The position numbers and the translations under genes are program-made. From contig MGOU01000043.1 in the NCBI GenBank assembly GCA_001795385.1, forward strand, positions 1 to 59,934: a DNA stretch of 59,934 bases, written 5' to 3'. Every line of letters starts with the position of its first letter. The first letter of the stretch is position 1. Shown piece by piece: positions 9,290-16,036 of this stretch. Under the pieces are notes generated by a model. That model saw only the letters and a program-made list of their open reading frames with translations. It ran no database searches and was not told the origin of the DNA. The stretch is from Clostridiales bacterium GWD2_32_19 (GTDB lineage Bacteria; Bacillota; Clostridia; Lachnospirales; UBA12420).

Positions 9290-9611
9290 TAGGGACTGTA
9301 ATGCGTTGCAATTTTTAAATCCATAGCCATAATAATCTATTATTTCATTTTTATCGTCTCTAGTATTATAACCGGTTAAAGATAATATTTGATCTAAATT
9401 TCCTTTGAATATATCGCGAACCTTCATATGACCAATAATAGCTTTATCTTCTTTAGCAGAATATATATATTTCTTTATTCAAATCTACTTCGTCAATAGG
9501 GGGTTTTCTAAATTCAAATGGTTTAGTACCATTAAAAATTTGTCTTGCATACTTGCTTTCTATAGACATTAACATAATACGATTGTCAGAGTCTTTGTTA
9601 AATTTACTCAT
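9290..9611 (-). pseudogene. Frameshifted, 3'-truncated ASCH-domain gene
   Basis: Reading the minus strand from ATG at 9611 gives an ASCH/EVE-like start: MSKFNKDSDNRIMLMSIESK, then YARQIFNGTKPFEFRKPP. This frame ends after 54 residues at a TAA just past a TA-dinucleotide run (about 9461-9472). Two extra bases there would restore the reading frame through IYIYSAKEDKAIIGHMKV and on to IIDYYGYGFKNCNAL. The family normally continues for some tens of residues; here it runs into the S-layer terminator instead. So it carries a frameshift and has lost its C-terminus. The dinucleotide run makes slippage, or a sequencing error, the likely cause of the frameshift. Confidence 0.75.
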
Positions 9612-9757
9612 AAACACACCTCAAATTATTTTCCACAATAATACATCATATAAGATAAAAAGTCAAATGAAAAACTAATAACAATATAGTGTAAAATATT
9701 GATAATATACTTAATATATGCTAAAATAAAAAAAATCATACTAAGGAGGGAACGTAT

Positions 9758-10096
9758 ATGCTACACGAAATGAAACTTAGACCTGTATATTTTGATTTAA
9801 TACAAGCAGGAGAAAAAACGATAGAAATAAGGTTGAATGATGAAAAAAGACAGGAAATAAAAATAGGGGATATGATTAGATTTCAAAAAGAACCTGAATT
9901 ACAAGAAACACTAGATGCCGAAGTAATTGGATTATTAAGATATAAGAAATTTGAAGATATGTACAATGATTTGCCCCATAAAACAATGGGCTTTGAGGGT
10001 AAAACCACAGAAGAGATGGTAAATATTACTTATGAATTTTACACACCTGAAAGAGAACAAAACTATGGGGCATTAGGAATAAAAATTAGAATTTAG
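9758..10096 (+). CDS. ASCH-domain protein, 112 aa
   Basis: The sequence follows the ASCH pattern: MKLRPVYFDLIQAGEKTIEI, RLNDEKRQEIKIGDMIRF, then an AEVIGLLRYKKFEDMY block and a closing YGALGIKIRI strand. ASCH domains are RNA-binding, PUA-like folds; some members are small ribonucleases or RNA-modification partners. The substrate here is unknown. The length fits a single-domain protein. Ribosome site AAGGAGGG precedes the ATG. It is divergent from the broken ASCH gene at 9290-9611, and a ribosome site followed by the broken acetyltransferase frame comes directly after it. Confidence 0.85.
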   Translation: MLHEMKLRPVYFDLIQAGEKTIEIRLNDEKRQEIKIGDMIRFQKEPELQETLDAEVIGLLRYKKFEDMYNDLPHKTMGFEGKTTEEMVNITYEFYTPEREQNYGALGIKIRI

Positions 10097-10105
10097 GAGG
10101 TACCA

Positions 10106-10600
10106 ATGAATAATGTTGAGAGCATAAAAGGTTATATAAATAATTTATCTGAATTTGAAAGAATTGCAACGGAAGCCTATGCTATAACTGATTTTATTAA
10201 TGTGGATACCCTAAACATAAAGAGTGGTATTGGAATAAACAATTACCTGGCGTTATTAACGGAGATAGGGATATCTTGTTCATAAGACTGGATACAGGAA
10301 TAGTTGGAGTCTCATTTATAAAAAACTCTGTAGACGAGAAAAAAAATCTGTACTTTATATGTAAAAGATGAATGTAGAGGTATGAAAATAGGGACTTCTT
10401 TAATAGAGGAATCAATGGAAGCACTGGGTACTGAGCAACCTATGATAACTATTGCAGAATATAAATTAGATATGTTTAAACCTGCAATAGAAAAATATGG
10501 TTGGGAGTTAACACAAGAAGTTTCTGGCCTTTATAATGATAAATATAAAGAGCTAGTTTTTAATGGGGAGCTTGTTTGTGAGGAAGAAGAATCTTTATAA
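10106..10600 (+). pseudogene. GNAT-family N-acetyltransferase with two frameshifts
   Basis: A ribosome site (AGGAGG) and ATG at 10106 begin MNNVESIKGYINNLSEFERI. The frame breaks near 10200 after DFINV, where one base appears lost. The downstream frame continues as GYPKHKEWYWNKQLPGVING up to an A8 run at 10337-10344. Removing one A there restores EKKICTLYVKDECRGMKIGT and the acetyl-CoA-binding region, then a C-terminal half ending at 10600. The joined product is a recognisable GNAT enzyme, acceptor unknown. Both breaks are single-base, one in a homopolymer, so an assembly error is possible. Several neighbouring genes are also broken, which favours real decay. Confidence 0.75.
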
Positions 10601-11237
10601 AGGGACCATCAATCATTATGTCAATATCTTTTTCCCCTAAGAACTTCAAATTTCCCTCATCAAAAAGGATACCACATCTTTCAGGAATCAAATATATACT
10701 TAAATCTTTAAGTTGTGTGGATATTTCCATTAAATCTGAGTTTTGACTTTCACTATTACTATCATAATGAACTTCCACAGCAATACCCTTCGCAATATTT
10801 AAGCCTTCGGTTATACCTATTTACGTATAATCGTCATATCTTGTTGTTATAGAATACTCACACAAATTTAAGGCCCCAGCACTCGTACCTATTAAGATCC
10901 CTTGAAATTCTTTAATTTTTTCTTCAATGCCTAACTTATTTATTAATTCTAGTTGAGTATGAGGTAATCCACCCATCAAATAAATTACATCTGATTTTTC
11001 TAACTTATTAACCGCTGACTTCTTATCATCATCTATACCTATTATAAATGATTCTTCAAAGGTAATGCCTATTTCTTTGAGCCATTTTATATTTACTGTT
11101 TTATATTTCTCTACAGTTTCAACATCTTCCTGAGAAGTTGGTATAAAAGTTATGTTACTGCCCTGCACTATATTTTTTATAAATGATTCTGCTATTTTTT
11201 CACTAAAGCCTTTTCCTCCACCTAGTAAATAAACCAT
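10560..11237 (-). pseudogene. Peptidase E-like (S51) gene interrupted by an in-frame stop
   Basis: From ATG 11237 (ribosome site GGAGGATG) the protein starts MVYLLGGGKGFSEKIAESF and includes the nucleophile motif GTSAGALNL typical of S51 dipeptidases. A TAA at 10821-10823 interrupts the frame after TTRYDDYT. The same frame then continues with IGITEGLNIAKGIAVEVHYD and LIPERCGILFDEGNLKFLG, which is the rest of the S51 domain. One substitution (for example AAA to TAA) explains the stop. The 3' end overlaps the opposing acetyltransferase by about 40 bp, so the junction may be a recombination scar. Known family members cleave Asp-X dipeptides; this copy is probably inactive unless the stop is a sequencing error. 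Confidence 0.8.
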
Positions 11238-11280
11238 ATTAACATCCTCCATCAATTTAATATTTGCCCTATACTATGAG

Positions 11281-11323
11281 ATTGCGGGTACAGGATTTGA
11301 ACCTATGACCTTCGGGTTATGAG
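11281..11323 (-). repeat. Remnant of tRNA-fMet 3' half (candidate att site 1)
   Basis: 42 of 43 bases match 14877-14919, the part of the intact tRNA-fMet from the anticodon loop to the 3' end (one change: GCGGGTAC for GCGGGGAC). The 5' half of the tRNA is absent. tRNA 3' halves are the usual attachment cores of tyrosine-recombinase elements. Confidence 0.85.
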
Positions 11324-11349
11324 GCGTTTAAGGCGCAGAAATTGAAATA

Positions 11350-12132
11350 CTAAATTATTTCTACATCACTTATACACAGAAAATGATCTGATTTTGTATC
11401 ATTTATTGTATATGTATTTATTTCTCTTAATTTATTTGTTTTTATTATTATATTATCTGTTTTCCTACCATCTTTTCTTGATGGTTCTTTTAATATATCT
11501 ATGTATTTATCAAAAAATTCTGGTATAACATCTTTCATATTATATATATTCGAGTCCATTCCTAAAATGATCGGAAACCCTTTTATACTATATTCTTCTG
11601 CTATAGTATAAATCTCTCTTACAATCTCTTTGTTCTCTATATCTGTCGAATTAAATCTTGTATATGGATGCCCATGGCTTGTTATAAAATAGAATTGTCC
11701 ATCTGGATGATCTATTTTAGCTACAATTGTACTTTTATCAAACGTTGTATATATTTTTCCAGTTTTACTTTTTACCTTTAAATACGGATTTGTATATAAT
11801 ATTTTTTCAAATTCTATTATGGGATACTTTGATAATATTGCATTACCTGATCTAGAATATTCAATCAAGTGAGCATCACAAGTTTCATGATCAATATAAT
11901 ATTTCAAGTCTGTATTCTCTGCTATTAATTTAACATGAGAATCATATTTGGTAGATGAAGTTACAATTTCTTGCATACCAATTACATCGATATCTTCATT
12001 TTTTATAAAATCAATTATCTCATATATAAATCCTGCTTTCTTTGTGTATTCTTCTTTTTTAACTCCTTCAACCAAAGACCATTTAGCCGATATTCCATTG
12101 CTTATATTCCATGTAGATACTCTTATACTCAT
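11350..12132 (-). CDS. Endonuclease/exonuclease/phosphatase (DNase I-like) family protein, 260 aa
   Basis: All hallmark motifs of the EEP fold are present in order: VSTWNIS at the N-terminus (catalytic Asn), GMQEIV (metal-binding Glu), ITSHGHPY (catalytic His region), LGMDSN (Asp/Asn pair) and KSDHFL near the C-terminus (Asp-His). It should be an Mg-dependent phosphodiesterase acting on nucleic acid or another phosphoester; the substrate cannot be told. No signal peptide is seen, so it is probably cytoplasmic. Ribosome site AAGGAGG lies before the ATG, and a repeated hairpin leader (12154-12194) stands directly upstream. It is the only intact gene between two tRNA-fMet remnants, so it probably arrived as cargo of an integrated element. 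Confidence 0.87.
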   Translation of the reverse strand: MSIRVSTWNISNGISAKWSLVEGVKKEEYTKKAGFIYEIIDFIKNEDIDVIGMQEIVTSSTKYDSHVKLIAENTDLKYYIDHETCDAHLIEYSRSGNAILSKYPIIEFEKILYTNPYLKVKSKTGKIYTTFDKSTIVAKIDHPDGQFYFITSHGHPYTRFNSTDIENKEIVREIYTIAEEYSIKGFPIILGMDSNIYNMKDVIPEFFDKYIDILKEPSRKDGRKTDNIIIKTNKLREINTYTINDTKSDHFLCISDVEII

Positions 12133-12153
12133 TTAAAACCTCCTTATATTTTT

Positions 12154-12194
12154 TGGTAGTGTAAAATATTTATAATACTACATACTAAATACTA
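12154..12194 (-). promoter_or_regulatory. Recurrent 5' UTR hairpin leader, copy 1
   Basis: On the minus strand this reads ATAGTATTTAG ... TATAAATATTTTACACTACCA and lies about 20 bp before the start codon of the EEP gene. Very similar blocks stand before pfkA (22563-22603) and before the SLH gene at 42561 (42498-42538). The shared parts are GTATTTAGT, AAATATTT and CACTACCA. Confidence 0.75.
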
Positions 12195-12220
12195 TTTATA
12201 GCATTCTTTCTTAAAAACGG

Positions 12221-12304
12221 GATTGTTTCGTTCACCCTCCTAGAGGACTCCTATGTCTAAGTTTGCACAATACACAAACCAAGTCTTAGGATGTCGCAAT
12301 GACA
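12221..12304. repeat. Interspersed repeat, long form, copy 2
   Basis: This is about 90% identical to 4426-4512. Its ends GATTGTTTCGTTC and CGCAATGACA match the arms of the short form at 37792-37819 even better than copy 1 does. It lies inside the accessory region, just behind the leader hairpin of the EEP gene. Confidence 0.85.
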
Positions 12305-12543
12305 AATTTGAGGCTTTCATTTTTTCATAAAACTTTTGACATTATCCGATTTTATATTTGCGCTATACTATTAACTACATCCAAAGTTACCTCTATTCTA
12401 ATTTACTTTTTATTATTATATCACAGTCATAAAAATTATAAAATATCTTTCAAAAAATAGTGATAAATCCATAAGACACCACTTGGACACTAGTTCACCT
12501 TTTTAAGCAAAAAAAGAACCAGCTAAACGCTGATTCAATTGAG

Positions 12544-12586
12544 ATTGCGGGGACAGGATTTGAACCTATGACCTTCGGGTTATGAG
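12544..12586 (-). repeat. Remnant of tRNA-fMet 3' half (candidate att site 2)
   Basis: All 43 bases are identical to 14877-14919 of the intact tRNA-fMet. Together with 11281-11323 this makes three spaced copies of the same core, only the last of which belongs to a complete tRNA. The first two copies also share TGAG immediately outside the core. Confidence 0.88.
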
Positions 12587-13252
12587 CAGTATAGGTTTAT
12601 TTTGCTTATCCGTTATAGCAACATAAAAGCCGTATGTATAGGATTCCTTTATTGTATACATTATCTATTTCTTATCCAATACTGCATTGTTTTTGCGGTT
12701 TTGTTAGAGATCTGATAGAGATTTGCTTATACTTAATGTAAGGTGATATGGGTCTCATGTATTTAAAATTCCTATAAGTTTCAAAAGCAATTTATCATAT
12801 TTCCCTCTTTTTTCTATCCACATATATCATCCCTCCTAATTCTACAAGTTAAGGTTATTCCTATATAACATATTATTCCTCGTTTACACAGTATATAAGT
12901 GCTTCAAGAAAATCTATGTCTGCATTGTTAACCTTATTCTCATAGAAATATCTCCATTACGTGAAAGCATTTTTCGCCTTTGTTAGCATATCTATAAAAA
13001 CTGGTTTTGTAAGTAGCTCTCCTTTTTTAGTTTTTCTGTTTTTCTATTATAATTCTTTATAGTAATGTTACAACACTAATTTTAATTTTATCTGGTAATT
13101 TATTAAATAATTTGGTGAAATGTAACGGGTTTTGTTGAAATGTTCAAATAACTCTTGCTAAAAAAAATGAAAGATGGTAAACTATTAATATAAATAATAG
13201 TTATGAAAGGATAAATAAAGATTTGGAATATGGCACTTGAAAGGAGATACAT
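12587..13252. other. Decayed gene-poor stretch
   Basis: No intact gene is present. At 12762-12827 the minus strand has a ribosome site and a 22-codon frame starting MWIEKRGKYDKLLLKLIG, perhaps the start of a lost gene. A degraded frame at 12873-13050 is listed separately. The block 12692-12720 (GTTAGAGATCTG core) recurs at 14762-14790 near the other end of this segment. Confidence 0.5.
12873..13050 (-). pseudogene. Remnant of an unrecognised small gene
   Basis: One minus-strand frame reads KKGELLTKPVFIDMLTKAKN then AFT, meets a TAA, and continues in the same frame as WRYFYENKVNNADIDFLEAL IYCVNEE to a second TAA at 12873-12875. Protein-like composition on both sides of the internal stop suggests a decayed coding sequence. 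I do not recognise the family. Confidence 0.4.
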
Positions 13253-13462
13253 ATGGATAATATGAGTTCTAATACTAAATTAGAAATTGCAGTTGAAATT
13301 ATTGCGGCAAAAATTGCAATGTATTCAATGAATGGCTATAAATCAGAAGATGAAGATATAAAAAAGCTTATAGAAGAAAGAAATGAAATGTACAAAGGAA
13401 ATGAAATAATCATAGATAAAATAATAAGAGATTATGGAAAAAAAAATAAAAAAGAGCTATGA
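13253..13462 (+). CDS. Small protein, probable antitoxin partner of zeta toxin, 69 aa
   Basis: This is a small, helix-forming, charged protein (MDNMSSNTKLEIAVEIIAAK, then SEDEDIKKLIEERNEMYKGN). It lies 15 bp upstream of a zeta-toxin gene with a good ribosome site (AAAGGAG), the normal antitoxin-toxin gene order. It does not clearly match classical epsilon or PezA; many clostridial zeta toxins have unrelated short partners. The antitoxin role is inferred from position. Confidence 0.65.
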   Translation: MDNMSSNTKLEIAVEIIAAKIAMYSMNGYKSEDEDIKKLIEERNEMYKGNEIIIDKIIRDYGKKNKKEL

Positions 13463-13477
13463 AAGTGAGGATTAAAA

Positions 13478-14392
13478 ATGGATTTGAATTTGGAAAAAAT
13501 ATGTGAATATTATAAACTTTCAGAAGAAGAACACAAAAGAATTGGAAATTCTATAAATGAACTTATGCTATCAGGAAAAGTATCAGAACAAAGACCCATA
13601 GCTATTATAGATATAGCTCCTCCTGGTTCTGGAAAAACAGGATTAAATGGATATGCTCTTAAACAATTTAAAAATGATAATCTAATAATAGTAAACAATG
13701 ATGAATTGAGACCATTTCACCCAAAAGCAGATGAAATAGCTAGAGTATATCCAGAATATTATATTAAAGTAACAAATGAAGAGAGTAAATTTTGGACAGA
13801 TGATTTAATGGATAAGGCTATAGAATGTAGATTTAACGTTTTATATGAAGGAACTGGGAGAAAAATTGAAATATTTGAAAAAATGATATCTAAGATGAAA
13901 GGTTATAAGATAATTGTGAGAGCAATGGCTGTAAATGAACTGAATTGTTTAATGTCTATAGTTGAAAGATATGAAGGTCAAGTAGAAGAAAAGGGTTGGG
14001 GAAGAGTTGTTTCTACAAAAACTTTTTATAAGGCTTATGATGATGAAATGCTAAATACCATTAATACTTTTGAAAAAGCAGGTATGGTATATACTGTAGA
14101 GGTTTATATAAGAGGAGAATCACCAGCAGAACCTGTAAAAATTTATAGCAGTGACACTGGAGAATTTGCTGATGCTGGATCTGCAGTAATTAATGGTAGA
14201 GAAAAAGACAGAAAAATAGCTAGGCATTATTTTAAAACAAATTTTAACAAAAGATCACTAAATAGTACTAATTTCACAGAAAAAAATGAACTTTTAGAAA
14301 AAATAAATAATCTGTATAATGGTTACAGTTCAGATGTCATAAATAACAATATCCCCGTCGAGCGTCATCCTGAGGAGGCTGAGCTGACGTGA
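13478..14392 (+). CDS. Zeta toxin family protein, 304 aa
   Basis: This is a P-loop kinase of the zeta/PezT type. The Walker A motif PPGSGKTG lies near residues 48-55, NNDELRPFHP matches the zeta segment near the catalytic Asp, and YEGTGR follows. Known zeta toxins phosphorylate UDP-N-acetylglucosamine and block wall synthesis. The core ends near residue 265. The final 15 residues or so (VERHPEEAELT and just before) are encoded by a palindromic repeat at about 14363-14399, which also supplies the stop codon. The native C-terminus has therefore been replaced or extended. The catalytic motifs look intact, so activity may be kept. Confidence 0.82.
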   Translation: MDLNLEKICEYYKLSEEEHKRIGNSINELMLSGKVSEQRPIAIIDIAPPGSGKTGLNGYALKQFKNDNLIIVNNDELRPFHPKADEIARVYPEYYIKVTNEESKFWTDDLMDKAIECRFNVLYEGTGRKIEIFEKMISKMKGYKIIVRAMAVNELNCLMSIVERYEGQVEEKGWGRVVSTKTFYKAYDDEMLNTINTFEKAGMVYTVEVYIRGESPAEPVKIYSSDTGEFADAGSAVINGREKDRKIARHYFKTNFNKRSLNSTNFTEKNELLEKINNLYNGYSSDVINNNIPVERHPEEAELT

Positions 14393-14399
14393 GGATCTG
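14363..14399 (+). repeat. Palindromic repeat that supplies the zeta gene's 3' end
   Basis: CGTCATCCTGAGGAGGCTGA continues to TGACGTGAGGATCTG, with CGTCA and TGACG arms. It resembles the widespread CGTCATCCTGAGG-type intergenic repeats of gut bacteria. It is out of character with the AT-rich coding sequence before it, and the toxin frame runs through it to a TGA. Confidence 0.65.
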
Positions 14400-14406
14400 T
14401 TTTTTC

Positions 14407-14457
14407 ACACTACAAAAAAAGTTAATTTTCAACTTTACTGTAGTGTTATTTTTTTAC
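14407..14457 (+). terminator. Terminator after zeta toxin
   Basis: ACACTACA (14407-14414) pairs with TGTAGTGT (14439-14446), with further AAGTT/AACTT pairing inside, followed by an interrupted T run. Confidence 0.75.
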
Positions 14458-14480
14458 CTTCAAAGATATTTTCATGCATT

Positions 14481-14537
14481 TATTATAGCATAAAAGCCAT
14501 ATAAAGTCCAGCATCTATAAGGCTTTATGCTATTTAT
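14481..14537. repeat. Inverted repeat in accessory region
   Basis: TATTATAGCATAAAAGCC (14481-14498) faces GGCTTTATGCTATTTAT (14521-14537), a near-complete palindrome with a loop of about 22 nt. No T run follows. It may be a remnant of element-end or regulatory DNA. Confidence 0.5.
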
Positions 14538-14729
14538 GATAAATGGTTTTATGCAGTTTTGTCTCCATGCGAACAATGTATCTTGAAACCAAATTTGATA
14601 GTTTTGAAACCTAAAATACGCGTCATGTGGCCCGTTCATATCGCACGGAGGCCCTTTTTGTTTCTTAAACATTATTATAACTATTATTATTATTAAACGC
14701 ATTATAAGGACTAATTTAATACCAAAAAA

Positions 14730-14765
14730 GAGAGCCAAACTGAAAGCTATATTGGCTCTCCTTTT
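14730..14765 (+). terminator. Intrinsic terminator-like hairpin
   Basis: GAGAGCCA (14730-14737) pairs with TGGCTCTC (14753-14760), followed by CTTTT. No recognisable + strand gene precedes it directly, so it may belong to a lost gene of the integrated element. Confidence 0.6.
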
Positions 14766-14837
14766 CGCAGTTGTTAGAGATCTGTTAGAAGTAGTGCGTT
14801 TCAGACCATAAAACACACTTAACCCACATAAATGGGT

Positions 14838-14870
14838 ACAAAAAATACAGCTCTAAGTCAAGCTGTATTT
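14838..14870 (-). terminator. Terminator of the tRNA operon
   Basis: On the minus strand AAATACAGCT pairs with AGCTGTATTT, followed by TTTTTTG. It lies about 8 bp beyond the 3' end of tRNA-fMet. Confidence 0.85.
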
Positions 14871-14877
14871 AGGTTTA

Positions 14878-14951
14878 TTGCGGGGACAGGATTTGAACCT
14901 ATGACCTTCGGGTTATGAGCCCGACGAGCTGCCAGACTGCTCCACCCCGCG
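14878..14951 (-). tRNA. tRNA-fMet (CAT), initiator
   Basis: The anticodon is CAT. The first acceptor pair is a C-A mismatch (5' CGCGGGG, 3' CCCCGCA) and the anticodon stem has three consecutive G-C pairs (GGG/CCC). Both are hallmarks of initiator tRNA. CCA is not encoded. It is the last gene of the Asn-Glu-Cys-fMet operon. Its 3' half is copied at 11281 and 12544. Confidence 0.95.
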
Positions 14952-14971
14952 ATATTTTATTTTAGGTAGTA

Positions 14972-15042
14972 AGGCGCCAACCAGATTTGAACTGGTGATG
15001 AAGGTGTTGCAGACCTTTGCCTTACCACTTGGCTATGGCGCC
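14972..15042 (-). tRNA. tRNA-Cys (GCA)
   Basis: A 71-nt cloverleaf with acceptor GGCGCCA/TGGCGCC, anticodon GCA and discriminator U, as expected for Cys. Confidence 0.95.
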
Positions 15043-15054
15043 AATTATTTACGA

Positions 15055-15126
15055 TAGTCCATAGGGGAATCGAACCCCTGTTACCGCCGTGAAAGGGCGA
15101 TGTCTTGACCGCTTGACCAATGGACC
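15055..15126 (-). tRNA. tRNA-Glu (TTC)
   Basis: A cloverleaf with acceptor GGTCCAT/ATGGACT, anticodon loop CTTTCAC (anticodon TTC) and a standard T arm (GGGGTTCGATTCCCC). Confidence 0.95.
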
Positions 15127-15132
15127 AGAAAA

Positions 15133-15204
15133 CTCCTCGAGTGGGGCTCGAACCTACGACCCTTCGGTTAACAGCCGAATGCTCTACCACTGAGCTATCG
15201 AGGA
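15133..15204 (-). tRNA. tRNA-Asn (GTT)
   Basis: A cloverleaf with acceptor TCCTCGA/TCGAGGA, anticodon GTT, D arm AGCTCAGTGGTAGAGC and discriminator G. The first 20 bases are repeated 127 bp upstream, at 15312-15331. Confidence 0.95.
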
Positions 15205-15334
15205 TTATAACTCTTTGTTTTCTTTTTGATAATCTAATCTCAATATTATTCATGTTTGTGGACTAAGCGATTCAGTCAAAATCTAAAATACATATTTTGC
15301 TTCTCTGCTTATACCACTGAGCTATCGAGGATTA
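15205..15334 (-). ncRNA. tRNA-Asn 5' copy plus structured element (copy 1)
   Basis: On the minus strand, 20 nt identical to the tRNA-Asn 5' end (15331-15312) run directly into TAAGCAGAGAAGC, a hairpin (AAAATA-TG-TATTTT), and then TGAATCGCTTAGTCCAC. TAAGC pairs with GCTTA, and GTGG from the copied tRNA D loop pairs with CCAC. The same architecture occurs before tRNA-Thr at 59181-59306 with compensatory changes. The unit (tRNA start to tRNA start) is 127 bp here and 126 bp there. The piece cannot fold as a tRNA because it lacks the 3' acceptor strand. It lies between the operon promoter and the intact tRNA, so it should be transcribed. Confidence 0.65.
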
Positions 15335-15402
15335 CCTGTTCATTTTACTGTCTTGTTAACACCATATTGCCAATTAAGCAATTAATAATGCTGACAAAGA
15401 GT

Positions 15403-15431
15403 ATTATATCATGATTCAAAGTCATTGTCAA
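15403..15431 (-). promoter_or_regulatory. Promoter of the tRNA operon
   Basis: On the minus strand TTGACA (15431-15426) and TATAAT (15408-15403) are separated by 17 bp. Transcription runs through the tRNA-like element and then Asn-Glu-Cys-fMet. Confidence 0.88.
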
Positions 15432-15646
15432 GCATGCAATATCATATTTTTATTATTTTTTGTTTTGATTGATTTTTACTTACAATTCAAGTATATGAAG
15501 CAGTGTAGATTTCTATTCAATCTCTATGGAAAAAATTATAACCTTTTTGCTAGTTTCTCATTGTAAGAATTATTAAAGTTTGATATACTCTAATGAAACA
15601 AGTGCGGTGGTGATATTTTTTATTGTATTAAAGGAGGTAGAGATAT

Positions 15647-15853
15647 ATGCAATATAATATTGAGGATATTGTACAAATGAAGAAGAAACATCCTTGCGGA
15701 AGCTTTGAATGGGAAGTGCTAAGGGTAGGGGCTGATTTTAGAATAAAATGTACAAAATGTGGAAGAATGGTAATGCTTACACGGTCAGATTTTGAAAAGA
15801 GCGTTAAAAAGCTAATTAAATCAAATTTTTCAGGTTCAGCCCTTGACAAATGA
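15647..15853 (+). CDS. DUF951 family protein, 68 aa
   Basis: This small protein opens with the DUF951 pattern (DIVQMKKKHPCGSFEWEVLR) followed by DFRIKCTKCGRMVMLTRSDF. The Cys residues in HPCG and CTKCG suggest metal binding. The family is conserved in Firmicutes, often near translation or replication genes, and its function is unknown. Ribosome site AAAGGAGG precedes the ATG. It sits upstream of rplM-rpsI but is separated from it by a 183-bp leader. Confidence 0.85.
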   Translation: MQYNIEDIVQMKKKHPCGSFEWEVLRVGADFRIKCTKCGRMVMLTRSDFEKSVKKLIKSNFSGSALDK

Positions 15854-15889
15854 CAAATAATGTTATATTATATAAAGGCATATTTTCAT

Positions 15890-15995
15890 TTTAAAAACCA
15901 TAGCCCGGTTTATATAAATAGATTAGATATGATGACAGGCCTGGGAACCAGTTGTTATACCCTAATTGCTTAAATGTTTAAAAAATAAAATTTAA
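15890..15995 (+). promoter_or_regulatory. Possible ribosomal-protein leader before rplM
   Basis: The 183-bp gap before rplM holds a GC-richer block (AGCCCGGTTT, then GACAGGCCTGGGAACCAGTT) that can form short stems. An L13-binding autoregulatory leader is known before rplM in Firmicutes, so one is expected here. I could not confirm the consensus by eye. Confidence 0.4.
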
Positions 15996-16036
15996 AGATG
16001 ATTCATTGTGAATTCAAAAAGAAGGAGGTTATATAA

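Noticed and set aside
10821-10823. Stop-codon recoding (TAA read as an amino acid) in the peptidase E gene
   Set aside because: TAA is the normal stop for many intact genes here, and neighbouring genes are also broken, so a nonsense mutation or sequencing error is simpler.
11948-12159. Two plus-strand frames over the EEP gene
   Set aside because: They are antisense shadows of an intact gene with all catalytic motifs on the minus strand.
14472-14816. 114-codon minus-strand frame in the accessory region
   Set aside because: Composition is not protein-like, it lacks a ribosome site, and it spans hairpins and repeats.
14957-15253. 98-codon minus-strand frame
   Set aside because: It runs across the Cys, Glu and Asn tRNA genes and is explained by them.
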